Numbered from the stretch's first letter, positions 1 through 7,908 are shown. The stretch: DNA of 42,829 nucleotides from a virus (IMGVR_UViG_3300033553_000698:1-42829); one strand, 5' to 3'. Made by a program: numbers and translations. The notes: generated by a model not told the origin, from the letters alone.

Positions 1-141
1 AAAAAGCTGAAAGCCCAAGCAAATACGAATGTAAAATTACAGGTAAAATATCTCAAAAACCTGTAATTTATAAGCCTATATAAAAGTGTCCTATTTAAAG
101 CTATTGTATTAAAATAGGTTTGTAATGTGCTAAAGCATATT
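1..141 (+). repeat. Terminal direct repeat, left copy
   Basis: These bases are identical to 42689-42829. They contain the last codons and stop of the structural gene that starts at 42292 and the late promoter for the head protease. A repeat of exactly 141 bases equals the largest default k-mer of a common metagenome assembler, so it is best read as the overlap of a circular assembly and not as a biological terminal repeat. Confidence 0.95.
87..122 (+). promoter_or_regulatory. Phage late promoter, copy 1
   Basis: The box TGTCCTATTT at 87-96 is followed, 28 bases from its first base, by TAGGTTTG at 115-122, a perfect Bacteroidota -7 element (TAnnTTTG). The head protease gene starts 23 bases further on. 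A second copy at 42775-42810 is only the contig overlap. This copy is one of seven with the same spacing. Confidence 0.72.
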
Positions 142-145
142 ACAG

Positions 146-1264
146 ATGAAAAACAAAAACTACAAAGGTTTTTACAATATTGTTAAAAATGCAGCTTCCA
201 AAGAAGCCACTATTTACATTTACGGTGTAATTGGCGGTTACGACTGGGAAACCAATACTTACATAAATTCAGCAAGTGGGTTTGTTAAAGATTTTCAAGC
301 ACTTGAAAAAACTGCCGACACCATTCACGTTAAAATAAATTCACCGGGCGGAAGTATTAGTGAAGGACTTCCTATTTACAACGTTTTAAAAAATTCTGAA
401 AAAACTGTTTACACCTATGTAGATGGTATTGCCTATTCAATGGCTTCATTAATTGCTTTAGCCGGGAAAAAAGTTTACGGGTATCGCAACAGTATGTTTA
501 TGGTCCACAACGGTAGCACAATTGCTTGGGGAAACGCACAGGATATGCGCCAAACTGCTGATGAATTGGATAAATACGATTTGGCCCTTGGAACCATTAT
601 AGAAGATAAATTAAGTATTGATGCCGCTGAAGTGGCTAAAACTTATTTGAATTTTAAGGACAATTATTTTGTTGGTGATGAAGCGTTAACCGCTGGATTC
701 TTTGATGAAATTATTGAGGCCAAAAAAGCTGATGTACCGGAAGATTTAAAAAATATGTCGGCTACCGATATTTTAAATCATTACAGTAAAATGAATTTTA
801 CTGATTTTATTGAACCTAGTAACACCCAAAATTCCAACCAAAATATGAAAGAAATTAAGGCTCCTAGCATTCAAAGTGCTTTAGGATATGAAACTCCTTT
901 TCAGGCAACTGATGAAGGTGTTTTTATGCAAGAAAGTGAAATTAACACTTTAGAAACCGCTTTAACTTCTGCAACTGCCAACGCAACTACTTTACAAGGC
1001 GATTTGGATACAGTGAAAGCCACTGTAACCGATACTGCAACTGTAATTGATGCGGCGTTAGACAATGCAGAAATTGAGCACACTCCGGAAATGAGTTTAA
1101 GCGAAAAAATTACATTGCTAAACAACCAGCGAAATGAGTTTGCAAAAAAATCAAGCAAACAACCTACAGCTGTTATTAGTGATGGTGATGATGCTCCAGA
1201 TGGTGCGCCCGTGAAAAAAGTATATGCTCATAACGAGTATGCAAAACAACTGTTAAACCAATAA
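146..1264 (+). CDS. Head maturation protease, ClpP-like, with scaffold-like C-terminus
   Basis: Serine protease of the ClpP (S14) fold that should cleave scaffold and capsid precursors during prohead maturation. Residues 20-190 form the protease: NSPGG at 65-69, the nucleophile in AYSMAS (Ser98), His121 in MVHN, and a likely third residue Asp172 or Asp178. Residues 200-372 are Thr/Ala-rich and predicted helical, with no catalytic motif, and look like a fused scaffold, as in several HK97-like phages. The capsid gene follows after 14 bases. The ATG at 146 lies 23 bases after a late promoter. Function is sure as a family call; the scaffold role is inferred from position and composition. Confidence 0.88.
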   Translation: MKNKNYKGFYNIVKNAASKEATIYIYGVIGGYDWETNTYINSASGFVKDFQALEKTADTIHVKINSPGGSISEGLPIYNVLKNSEKTVYTYVDGIAYSMASLIALAGKKVYGYRNSMFMVHNGSTIAWGNAQDMRQTADELDKYDLALGTIIEDKLSIDAAEVAKTYLNFKDNYFVGDEALTAGFFDEIIEAKKADVPEDLKNMSATDILNHYSKMNFTDFIEPSNTQNSNQNMKEIKAPSIQSALGYETPFQATDEGVFMQESEINTLETALTSATANATTLQGDLDTVKATVTDTATVIDAALDNAEIEHTPEMSLSEKITLLNNQRNEFAKKSSKQPTAVISDGDDAPDGAPVKKVYAHNEYAKQLLNQ

Positions 1265-1278
1265 TTCAATTTTAAATT

Positions 1279-2295
1279 ATGCCAACAATAAGCGTAGCAA
1301 GTGTAAAAGCCGAATTAGATGACTACATTGACAATAACAAAGATGTTATTTCTGTAGGCGTTTATGCCGGTGAAGTGCAGTTAGATAAATACTGCAAAAA
1401 GATTTCCTCAGTAAAAGGAAAGTATCCTCAATTCCATAAAGTCTTGTCACGCGTTGTACAAGGTTTTAAAGCTGAATGGCAAGCATTGGGAGAAATGCAA
1501 TTTAGAGCGAAAGTTTTACAAAACTTCCGTCAAAAAGTAAACTTACCGATAATCGTAGATGAAATTTACGGTACCTGGTTAAGTGATTTGAAAATTGAGG
1601 GAAAAACTCCTGAAGAGCAACCAATTTCTAAATTAATCATTCAGGAATTACTAGAAAAAGTAATTGATGATTTAAGCGATTTGTCAATTATAGGAGATAC
1701 ATCGGCAGGTGTTGCTGATGGTAATTTTGGTTATTCCGTTAACGGAATTGGAAAAGTAATCAGCTTGGCTTTGGCCAATGTTGCAAATCCTGTTTACCGC
1801 ATTCCTTTAGATGCTATTGTACCTGCAAACATTTTAGATATGTTTAAGCAGTTTGAAAGAACGATACCTTCAAAAGTTCGCAAAAAAGTGAAACAAGTTT
1901 TTTGTTCGGACAATGTGAAGTTAATGTACGGCGATGCTGTTGTTGAAAAATATGGCGATCATACCAATTACAGTGAAGACAGAACCGGGAAAACCGAAAC
2001 TTACAAATTTGAAGTTGTTGGTTTAGAAGGGTTGCCAGATAATGTGATTTTTGCAACTGCCGATGGCAATATGCTAAAATTGATTGATGTAATTGACAAT
2101 CCGCCTACAATTATCGACACTCAAGTGCAAGATTATGTACTTAAAATCTTTATGGAATTCCATTTAGGTTATGATTTCGCAATAAATGAAATAGTATTTG
2201 TTGCCGACTTTAATGCTTTGGCAAAAGCAGGATTACAAAGCAATGCCTTAAACGCATTGTATTATGATGCTGAAAACTTACCATTAATAGTTTAG
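1279..2295 (+). CDS. Major capsid protein (probable)
   Basis: 338 aa, directly after the head protease, the usual place for the HK97-fold capsid protein. The N-terminal third is helical (residues 1-90) and the rest is mixed, which fits the fold, but there is no short diagnostic motif. The protein has a low cysteine count and no signal peptide or membrane segment. It is followed within 5 bases by a coiled-coil protein and then the probable tail tube, all without an internal promoter, so the four genes should be one late operon ending at the terminator at 3428. The call rests mainly on size and gene order. Confidence 0.75.
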   Translation: MPTISVASVKAELDDYIDNNKDVISVGVYAGEVQLDKYCKKISSVKGKYPQFHKVLSRVVQGFKAEWQALGEMQFRAKVLQNFRQKVNLPIIVDEIYGTWLSDLKIEGKTPEEQPISKLIIQELLEKVIDDLSDLSIIGDTSAGVADGNFGYSVNGIGKVISLALANVANPVYRIPLDAIVPANILDMFKQFERTIPSKVRKKVKQVFCSDNVKLMYGDAVVEKYGDHTNYSEDRTGKTETYKFEVVGLEGLPDNVIFATADGNMLKLIDVIDNPPTIIDTQVQDYVLKIFMEFHLGYDFAINEIVFVADFNALAKAGLQSNALNALYYDAENLPLIV

Positions 2296-2299
2296 TATT

Positions 2300-2797
2300 A
2301 TGGCAAAACAACCAGTAAAAACATCAGCAACTACGGTTGCTGATGTTTCACCAGAACAATTTCAAGCCAGAGTTTTAGAACTTGAAGGATTATTAGCTGA
2401 TGAAAAAACAGCTAAAGAAGAACTCGAGAAAGCTTTCAACGAATTACAAAATGAATTTATTGAAGTTTCAGGAGCCAAAGCTTCATTAGAAACCAATGTA
2501 ATTACTTTAAAAGTGGAATTAGAAGCTGTTAAAGAAGCATTGGAAACTTTAAAATCTGCTCCAGCAACAACTGAAGTAAATGATTTAGAAGTTGAAATTG
2601 AAGTTGAAGTTGAAGAAGAACTTCCGGTACATACTTTAACCGATGGCCGTAAATTTTCATTTATAAAAACAGCCCCAAAACACTTAAAAGTTTTAGATGT
2701 TATACATTCTCAGGCTGAATTGGTGAAGAATAAAGAAGCAATGGAATTCCTTATTTATGGAAATTCATTTTTTGTTGAACAAATAAATTCGAAATAA
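2300..2797 (+). CDS. Acidic coiled-coil structural-module protein, unknown
   Basis: 165 aa. Residues 15-90 are heptad-like and rich in Glu, Leu and Ala (a coiled coil), followed by a run of alternating Glu and Val near residues 95-108. The C-terminal 55 residues look globular (HTLTDGRKFSFIKTAPKHLK). It lies between the capsid and the probable tail tube genes, the position often held by a head-tail connector or a small head protein. No family was recognised. ATG 4 bases after the capsid stop; the next gene starts 1 base after its own stop, so translation is likely coupled. Confidence 0.6.
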   Translation: MAKQPVKTSATTVADVSPEQFQARVLELEGLLADEKTAKEELEKAFNELQNEFIEVSGAKASLETNVITLKVELEAVKEALETLKSAPATTEVNDLEVEIEVEVEEELPVHTLTDGRKFSFIKTAPKHLKVLDVIHSQAELVKNKEAMEFLIYGNSFFVEQINSK

Positions 2798-2798
2798 G

Positions 2799-3383
2799 AT
2801 GTTGTATGTACATGGTATTAAATTAGAAGAAGTAGGAGGAACATCTATTGAACCAACAGGCGGGTTTTCGCACGTTGATATTTTGATTGCTCCTACAAGA
2901 ACATTTACAAACATTGCCGGCATTAAGCCAATTGAAGGCGATGTTTTACTGGATCTTGCCACTAACGCAAAAGCTGCGGCAGAAATTACAACCGACCATA
3001 CATTTGCTGTTGGTTTTGGTTTTGCCAAGTTTAAAGCTGTGCAAGATAAAAACGGATTGGAAAGTGCAATGCTTGGTGAAAAAGGCGGTAAAGTTTTTGA
3101 AAACAAACTAACTGTTGTTGTTCGCGGAACTGATCCTGAAACTATTGGTGCTTTGCGTTTGTTGAAAAACGAACAATTAATAATTTTAGCCAGAGAAGCC
3201 GGAACCGGAAGATACCGACAAATTGGCCATTCTCGTTATGCTGCTGAATTAACTGAAGCCACGCCAAAAATTGCTCCTGAATATGAAGGAGAAAATGGTA
3301 TCGTATTTGTTTTTACTGATAAAAACGTTGTTGCGGCCCCAATTTACACCGGTGTAATTACCATGCAACCGGCTGTTGTATAA
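2799..3383 (+). CDS. Probable major tail tube protein
   Basis: 194 aa, beta-rich throughout, with no membrane segment. Residues 1-60 contain MLYVHGIKLEEVGGTSIEPT followed by short strands, and the C-terminus ends in IYTGVITMQPAV, a pattern common in tail tube proteins. It is the last gene of the capsid operon and is followed by an intrinsic terminator at 3428-3455. A decoration protein is the main alternative. Assignment is by composition, size and place, not by a diagnostic motif. Confidence 0.5.
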   Translation: MLYVHGIKLEEVGGTSIEPTGGFSHVDILIAPTRTFTNIAGIKPIEGDVLLDLATNAKAAAEITTDHTFAVGFGFAKFKAVQDKNGLESAMLGEKGGKVFENKLTVVVRGTDPETIGALRLLKNEQLIILAREAGTGRYRQIGHSRYAAELTEATPKIAPEYEGENGIVFVFTDKNVVAAPIYTGVITMQPAVV

Positions 3384-3427
3384 TTATTCGTGTTTTTTTT
3401 TGTTATTTTTATTTTTTTTGATTCCTT

Positions 3428-3455
3428 AAAAACCACTTTAACGAGTGGTTTTTTT
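3428..3455 (+). terminator. Intrinsic terminator after the head operon
   Basis: Stem AACCACT (3431-3437) and AGTGGTT (3444-3450) around a 6-base loop, with A-tract before and seven T after. The same CCACT/AGTGG stem is reused at 21463 and 22363. A late promoter box begins two bases after its T tract. Confidence 0.85.
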
Positions 3456-3456
3456 G

Positions 3457-3492
3457 TGTCCTAAAAATAACAATTGTTATTTATCACTTTTA
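3457..3492 (+). promoter_or_regulatory. Phage late promoter, copy 2
   Basis: TGTCCTAAAAA at 3457-3467 and CACTTTTA at 3485-3492, with the same 28-base offset as the other copies. An ACAATTGT palindrome lies between them. The gene starts only 4 bases after the -7 element, so the mRNA would have almost no leader. Confidence 0.65.
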
Positions 3493-3496
3493 CAGT

Positions 3497-4270
3497 ATGA
3501 CAGTAAATGAGTGGATTGCAAGTGGTGAAAATTATAAAATTGGTTTGGAACTTTACCGAGCCCTGCCAAACCATAACGCCAATTTTTTAAAAGCCTGGTC
3601 TCGAAAAGAAACGCCTCAAAACTTAATTAAGCTGCGTTACGAACTTCAAAAACAATTACAACCTACATTAAGTGTTTCAACATCTGAAATTATTGAAGAA
3701 AGTAAACCTATAGGTTTAGAAAAATACTACCGAAAACTTAGAATTAATGAATTGCCTATTGCTTTACATCCTATTTATATTCAGCAAAAAAACGATTTTT
3801 CCATTGCCTGTAGTTTAAAAATACAATTAAACGCCCTGGGCAATATTTTAGACTGCAATGGAAATATAGTTTTTGGGGCCGATGGCTTGCCAAAATTAAA
3901 ACCACAAACAAAAGATGATCAAGAAAAGGCTTTGCGTTTGTGCCTAAAAATTGAAAGTTTGTTTGATGCTGTTGACAAAACTTGGGGTGTTATTGATTAT
4001 TATCTGGAAAATAAAATAGTTCCTAAAATTACGGAAAACGATTTTTCTACCTTATCTGAAGGAAAATTAAGAGATAAAATAGTGTCGGTTCGCTCATCTA
4101 TTACACGCCAAAACCAACGATTGGCAATGCTTCGCCAAAAATTAACCTTTGCCATTGCCAAAAAATTTAAAATTAAATACGAACGAAATATTGCTAAATG
4201 CGATAATGCGCTTATGCAATTAAACCAGGACCTTATAAAACTTTTAGAAATTAGAGATCATGAAAAATAA
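3497..4270 (+). CDS. Unknown protein upstream of ParB-like gene
   Basis: 257 aa. The N-terminus (residues 1-60, MTVNEWIASGENYKIGLELY...) resembles the start of small proteins often found near terminase genes in Bacteroidota phages, and residues 140-250 are predicted long helices with many Lys, Arg and Gln, so nucleic-acid binding is possible. No catalytic motif is visible. It shares an operon with the ParB-like and glycosyltransferase genes (11-base overlap with the former), which hints at a common pathway. Its ATG lies 4 bases after a promoter -7 element. Confidence 0.6.
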   Translation: MTVNEWIASGENYKIGLELYRALPNHNANFLKAWSRKETPQNLIKLRYELQKQLQPTLSVSTSEIIEESKPIGLEKYYRKLRINELPIALHPIYIQQKNDFSIACSLKIQLNALGNILDCNGNIVFGADGLPKLKPQTKDDQEKALRLCLKIESLFDAVDKTWGVIDYYLENKIVPKITENDFSTLSEGKLRDKIVSVRSSITRQNQRLAMLRQKLTFAIAKKFKIKYERNIAKCDNALMQLNQDLIKLLEIRDHEK

Positions 4271-4919
4271 TTTACAGCCATTAGAATGGCACACTGAACA
4301 CCGAATTGTTAAAGATTTAATTCCTTATGAATTTAATCCTAGAGCAGTTTCAGAAGAAAAAAGACAAAAATTAATTGACAGTATTAAAAAATTCAATTTT
4401 GTTGAAATTCCTGTTATTAATTTAGACAATATTTTAATTGCCGGACATCAAAGAATTTTAGCCATGGTATTTTTAGATCGTGAAACCGAAACTGTTGATG
4501 TTAGGGTGCCAAACCGACAATTAACAGAATTGGAGTTGAAAGAATACAACCTGCGGTCCAATATTTCTATTGGAGATTGGGTTGATGATATGTTGAAAGA
4601 ACATTTTGATGATATTGATTTTGATGCTATTGGTTTGGGAATTGATGAAGGGTTACTTGAGATGTTGGATGAAGAAAAACAATTGACACAATTTGAGGAA
4701 AAATTTAATAAAATCCCGAATGAACCGGTTTATCCTATAGTGGCAAAATACAACGAAAAATATTCAGCTATTATAATTGTGGCCAAAAACATTACCGATT
4801 TAACTTTTTTGCAAACTGTTTTAGATTTAAGTAACGAAGCTTCATACAAAAGTGAGCGTATTGGGCAAACACACGTAATTGATGCTAAAAAATTTCAGGA
4901 GTTATGGGAAAAGAAATAA
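4260..4919 (+). CDS. ParB-like nuclease-domain protein
   Basis: 219 aa. Residues 15-110 are a ParB/sulfiredoxin-fold domain: LIPYEFNPR near 20-28 and GHQR at 62-65, the phosphate-binding motif of the family, followed by the usual helical stretch ELELKEYNLRSN. Residues 150-215 form a second small domain of unknown role. In phages such proteins are linked with DNA modification or nucleotide chemistry; here the next gene is a glycosyltransferase that overlaps it by 16 bases, which supports a joint pathway. There is no ParA and no partition site, so plasmid-type partition is unlikely. Domain call is firm; its substrate is not known. Confidence 0.82.
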   Translation: MKNNLQPLEWHTEHRIVKDLIPYEFNPRAVSEEKRQKLIDSIKKFNFVEIPVINLDNILIAGHQRILAMVFLDRETETVDVRVPNRQLTELELKEYNLRSNISIGDWVDDMLKEHFDDIDFDAIGLGIDEGLLEMLDEEKQLTQFEEKFNKIPNEPVYPIVAKYNEKYSAIIIVAKNITDLTFLQTVLDLSNEASYKSERIGQTHVIDAKKFQELWEKK

Positions 4920-5647
4920 AAATTGTAATTCCGTCACATTTAAGATTTGACCGGGTTAAAACACCAAAGGCAATAGCAAATTGTATTTTATGTGTTCCTG
5001 AAAGTCAGGCCGCTTTGTATAAAGAATACAATCCGGCTACAGAAGTTGTTGCGCATCCCGATAATATTATCGGTTTAACACCAAAAAGGCAATGGATTAT
5101 TGAGCATTTTGGCGATGTTTTTCAGGTTGATGATGATATGATGCAAATGAGCAGGGTTTATACAGGACTGGGAGAACCAACACGCATTCCAAAAAGAATT
5201 GCTTATGATTTGATTCAACAGGCCGGAAACATTGCCAATGACATGGGCGTGTACTTATTTGCGTTTTCCAAGTCACCAATGCCTACAGCTTTTAATCCAT
5301 TGCGCCCGGTTAAATTATCTGGTACCGTAATGGGCGGTGCGTTTGGTTTATTAAGTGGCTCAAAATTGCATTTTAAAACTGATCTAATTTTAACGGAAGA
5401 TTATTGGATAAGTGGTTTAAACGCTCACTTTCATAGAATGGCTTATATAGATGAACGTTTTACCTTTAAATTCAGTAATACATTTGCAAATAAAGGAGGT
5501 TGCGCCAGTTATAGAACTGTTGCAAAAGAATTGGAAGATACGCTAAAACTAAAGCATTATTTTGGTGATGCTGTTCAATTAAAAAAAGACACTCATTTAT
5601 CTAAAGTAAAAATAGAAGGCTCAAGGACGCTAAAAATACCTTACTAG
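4904..5647 (+). CDS. GT-A-type glycosyltransferase (TET-associated-like)
   Basis: 247 aa. The start KIVIPSHLR is the first strand of a GT-A fold; VDDDM at 75-79 is the DXD metal and nucleotide-sugar site; TEDYWIS at 164-170 supplies the probable catalytic acidic residues. The layout matches the phage TET-associated glycosyltransferase family, which adds sugars to modified bases. It sits in an operon with a ParB-like gene. No TET/JBP dioxygenase and no cytosine methylase or base hydroxymethylase was found in the genome, so the acceptor is unclear; it could be a host-supplied base, an adenine derivative or a protein. A strong terminator follows at 5673. Confidence 0.72.
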   Translation: MGKEIKIVIPSHLRFDRVKTPKAIANCILCVPESQAALYKEYNPATEVVAHPDNIIGLTPKRQWIIEHFGDVFQVDDDMMQMSRVYTGLGEPTRIPKRIAYDLIQQAGNIANDMGVYLFAFSKSPMPTAFNPLRPVKLSGTVMGGAFGLLSGSKLHFKTDLILTEDYWISGLNAHFHRMAYIDERFTFKFSNTFANKGGCASYRTVAKELEDTLKLKHYFGDAVQLKKDTHLSKVKIEGSRTLKIPY

Positions 5648-5672
5648 AAGAAGCTTTATGATAATTGATTTT

Positions 5673-5716
5673 CCTATAAATTTTAAGTATGTAACTTAAA
5701 GTTTATAGGTTTTTTT
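5673..5716 (+). terminator. Strong intrinsic terminator after glycosyltransferase
   Basis: A 16-pair stem: CCTATAAA (5673-5680) with TTTATAGG (5702-5709), one T-G pair, then TTTAAGT with ACTTAAA, 5-base loop ATGTA, and seven T after the stem. The T tract is also the start of the accessory promoter element. Confidence 0.88.
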
Positions 5717-5749
5717 ATTCTGTAAATCAAGGATACGTTTGTACTATAA
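5710..5749 (+). promoter_or_regulatory. Accessory promoter element, copy A
   Basis: A 40-base element that recurs at 6821-6860 with three differences. It holds TACGTTTG at 5734-5741, a perfect TAnnTTTG -7 element, preceded by CTGTAAATCAAGG and followed by GTACTATAA. It lacks the TGTCC box of the late promoters, so it should be read under other conditions. It precedes the gene at 5787. Confidence 0.65.
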
Positions 5750-5786
5750 ATATTTAATAATCATTTAATAATCAAAAGGTTAAATT

Positions 5787-6119
5787 ATGAAAGAACAAAC
5801 AGAATTCTTTAAAAAAGCAATCGAAAACAAGAGTAGTTTCGATTTAAAAGATTTATGGAACCACATGAGCCCACTCATAAAAGTTTGGAGTTGGGGAGTT
5901 GAAAAAATTCATTTCTTCGAAAACAAACTTTTAGGACTAAAAGTAAACGGCCATCACTTTACCGGAATTGTATGCATTACTTTAAACGGAAACGACACTT
6001 TTCATATTGATTACTGGCAAGATGGAGTTTTGCTGGATTCAAAAAATGAAATTTATGTAGATCAGTTAATTGATGTAATTGATAAAGATGTTGAATTTAT
6101 AAAATCTTATTCTTTTTAA
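5787..6119 (+). CDS. Hypothetical accessory protein
   Basis: 110 aa with no recognised domain. The N-terminal 40 residues are helical (QTEFFKKAIENKSSFDLKDLW), the rest looks like a small alpha/beta domain with Trp at four positions and a conserved-looking HHFTGIVCITLNGNDTFHIDYW segment. It is the first gene behind promoter element A and is followed after one base by the 50-aa gene. Its place in the accessory region, away from structural genes, suggests a host-takeover, defence or lysogeny role, but nothing in it proves this. Confidence 0.6.
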   Translation: MKEQTEFFKKAIENKSSFDLKDLWNHMSPLIKVWSWGVEKIHFFENKLLGLKVNGHHFTGIVCITLNGNDTFHIDYWQDGVLLDSKNEIYVDQLIDVIDKDVEFIKSYSF

Positions 6120-6120
6120 T

Positions 6121-6273
6121 ATGGAAAAATTAGTAGACGTAGTTTTTTATAGTTTTTACGAAAAAGTTACCGTAAAAAACTGTAAAGATTTAGAAGATGC
6201 CTGGACAAAAATAAAGGCTCAATTCGAAGTAAGTGAAATAACAATTTGGAAAACAGAAATCGTATGTCAGTAA
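6121..6273 (+). CDS. Hypothetical 50-aa protein
   Basis: A small reading frame that begins one base after the previous stop and overlaps the next gene by 10 bases, as expected for a coupled operon gene. It has one Cys near the middle and one near the end (CQ at the C-terminus). It has no recognised family. Confidence 0.55.
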   Translation: MEKLVDVVFYSFYEKVTVKNCKDLEDAWTKIKAQFEVSEITIWKTEIVCQ

Positions 6274-6818
6274 TACCGCCAACAATAAACGGGTACAATT
6301 ATTTTGAGGTTATCTCAACAATTCAAAAATCAATTAGAAGAGGAGATGAAGTAAACGCATTATTCTTTTCGGTAGAAGTTGTAATGAGTGGTAACGATGA
6401 AGCGCTATGGCGCCGATTAAAAGTAATTACAAGTGAAGATGTGGGTTTGGCTACCTTATCGGCCCCTGCAATAATTGAAAGTTTGCACAGTGCTTATAAA
6501 GAAGCTAAAAAGCAAAAGAAACCAAGTTACCCGGAACGTTTGATGATAACACACGCCGTTTTGTTTTTATGCCGGTCTAAAAAATCCAGATTAATAGACT
6601 GGGTTACTTGTACAATTTTCCCGGAGCATCCAAAAGAATTATTGCCAATACCGGATTATGCTTTTGATATGCACACTTCAAAAGGGAGAAAGTTAGGGAG
6701 AGATATACATCATTTTGCTGAAAACGGCTCGTACTTATCGAACCACAGAAAACAACCTTTAGAGGATGAATACAAACAAAAAGCAATTGAAATTTTAAGT
6801 AAAAAAAATAAGGAATAA
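6264..6818 (+). CDS. Stand-alone RarA/MgsA C-terminal domain protein
   Basis: 184 aa. Residues 12-118 match the C-terminal domain of the replication-associated clamp-loader-like ATPase RarA (MgsA): TIQKSIRRGDEVNALFF, then a short helix and RRLKVITSEDVGLA at 50-63, then AVLFLCRSKKSRLIDW at 98-113. In cellular RarA the first segment reads roughly ALHKSxRGSxPDAALYW and the second RRxxxxASEDxGxA. The AAA+ ATPase domain that normally precedes it is absent; there is no Walker A motif. A domain-only protein could bind RarA partners or RarA itself at forks and act as a competitor. ATG at 6264 is chosen over an upstream TTG. Overlaps the previous gene by 10 bases. Confidence 0.78.
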   Translation: MSVIPPTINGYNYFEVISTIQKSIRRGDEVNALFFSVEVVMSGNDEALWRRLKVITSEDVGLATLSAPAIIESLHSAYKEAKKQKKPSYPERLMITHAVLFLCRSKKSRLIDWVTCTIFPEHPKELLPIPDYAFDMHTSKGRKLGRDIHHFAENGSYLSNHRKQPLEDEYKQKAIEILSKKNKE

Positions 6819-6820
6819 TG

Positions 6821-6860
6821 TTTTTTTATTCTGTAAACCAAGGGTACGTTCGTACTATAA
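6821..6860 (+). promoter_or_regulatory. Accessory promoter element, copy B
   Basis: Second copy of the element at 5710, with CTGTAAACCAAGG, TACGTTCG at 6845-6852 and GTACTATAA. Three differences in 40 bases. It precedes the gene at 6884. Confidence 0.63.
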
Positions 6861-6883
6861 TAATCATTTAAAAATTAAAAATT

Positions 6884-7399
6884 ATGCAAAAATTAACACA
6901 AATTCAAGAAGTAATTACAAAACAAGTAGCAGATGTAAATTGCGAATATGTTATTGTAAGAAAAGGAAATTTTATTGTCACTGATAAAAGGATGATGATA
7001 ATCCAGCCCCTAAGTTTATTTTCTATTCCGGAAGAGCAAATTAAAATAGCTGAAGGAAAATCGTTCAGCAAAGAATCTTTTAGGGAAATTCAAAAAGCAG
7101 ATGACATCATATTTGAAGAAGACGGGGTTTATTGCATTGGTAAAAACAATTCAGTAAAAAAGAAAGTTTATTACAACGCCTCTCCAGTAGATTTTAATTG
7201 GGAAAAATTAGTTTCATTGGCGACAAATCTTGAGCCTAGTGATGGTAATGGCATTACGCCTACTCAGTTTTCTAAATTGGCAAAAGGAATGCTTAAAATA
7301 TCAGACAGCTTGTTTGAAATTTATAAAGTGGCCAATACCAATTTAAAAGTAATTGTTGAGCCAAATTACAAAGGACAATTAGCTTTTTTAGCTTCCTAA
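6884..7399 (+). CDS. Hypothetical accessory protein
   Basis: 171 aa with alternating short strands and helices: YVIVRKGNFIVTDKRMMIIQP near 23-43 and NLKVIVEPNYKGQLAFLA at the end. The final stretch has a faint likeness to the last strand of sliding-clamp-like phage proteins, but this is weak and I do not assign it. It is a single-gene unit: promoter element B before it, a 9-pair hairpin after it at 7408. Confidence 0.6.
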   Translation: MQKLTQIQEVITKQVADVNCEYVIVRKGNFIVTDKRMMIIQPLSLFSIPEEQIKIAEGKSFSKESFREIQKADDIIFEEDGVYCIGKNNSVKKKVYYNASPVDFNWEKLVSLATNLEPSDGNGITPTQFSKLAKGMLKISDSLFEIYKVANTNLKVIVEPNYKGQLAFLAS

Positions 7400-7407
7400 A
7401 TAAATAA

Positions 7408-7431
7408 GGGAGGCTAAACAAATAGCCTCCC
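7408..7431 (+). terminator. Hairpin terminator
   Basis: GGGAGGCTA and TAGCCTCCC around a 6-base loop, 9 perfect pairs. The downstream tract is AT-rich but not a clean T run, so termination may be partial. Confidence 0.62.
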
Positions 7432-7475
7432 TAAATAATAATTTGATAAATAAATTTAATAAAAAATACAATACC

Positions 7476-7877
7476 ATGAGAAATATAGAATTTTTACCAG
7501 GAACAACAATTAACCAATTAGGAACCGTTGAGAGATTACATTTTACAGACTTATTTGAAGCATATTATGTGATAAACGAAAATAAATTTAGTGTGAATGA
7601 TATTCAGGATGAGATTTTTAAATCAAAAGAAGATCTAGTTAACAGGTTGCTTATTTTGTTAGATATTAACCCAAATATTGCTTTTAAGTTTTTAACGAAA
7701 ATTATGTTGAAAACAAAAAACATTCCTTTAATAAATGTATTGAACTCCAAACATATTGAGTTGAAATCTACTTTAAACGGAACCGATTTTAATTTCAATT
7801 CTTACCGGGATTACAATTTAATTAAACGAATATTAAAAAGCTTTCTATTTACCTACTACACTAAAAAAATAGATTAA
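7476..7877 (+). CDS. Hypothetical accessory protein
   Basis: 133 aa from the ATG at 7476; an in-frame TTG lies 33 bases upstream. The protein is helical, with many Asn, Ile and Lys residues (FKFLTKIMLKTKNIPLINVLNSKHIELKS in several pieces between 70 and 100). No family recognised. An intrinsic terminator follows six bases after the stop. Confidence 0.58.
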   Translation: MRNIEFLPGTTINQLGTVERLHFTDLFEAYYVINENKFSVNDIQDEIFKSKEDLVNRLLILLDINPNIAFKFLTKIMLKTKNIPLINVLNSKHIELKSTLNGTDFNFNSYRDYNLIKRILKSFLFTYYTKKID

Positions 7878-7882
7878 TTATA

Positions 7883-7908
7883 AAAGCCTCAAATGAGGCT
7901 TTTTTTTT
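7883..7908 (+). terminator. Intrinsic terminator before structured RNA
   Basis: AAAGCCTC and GAGGCTTT with loop AAAT, then a run of nine or ten T. It ends the preceding unit and isolates the RNA element that follows. Confidence 0.9.

Noticed and set aside
4260-4919. Plasmid-type ParB partition protein
   Set aside because: There is no ParA, no parS-like site and no HTH partition domain; the domain is the nuclease-like ParB fold found in phage modification loci.
6884-7399. Sliding clamp-like protein
   Set aside because: Only the last strand has a weak resemblance; the length and lack of repeated domains do not support the call.
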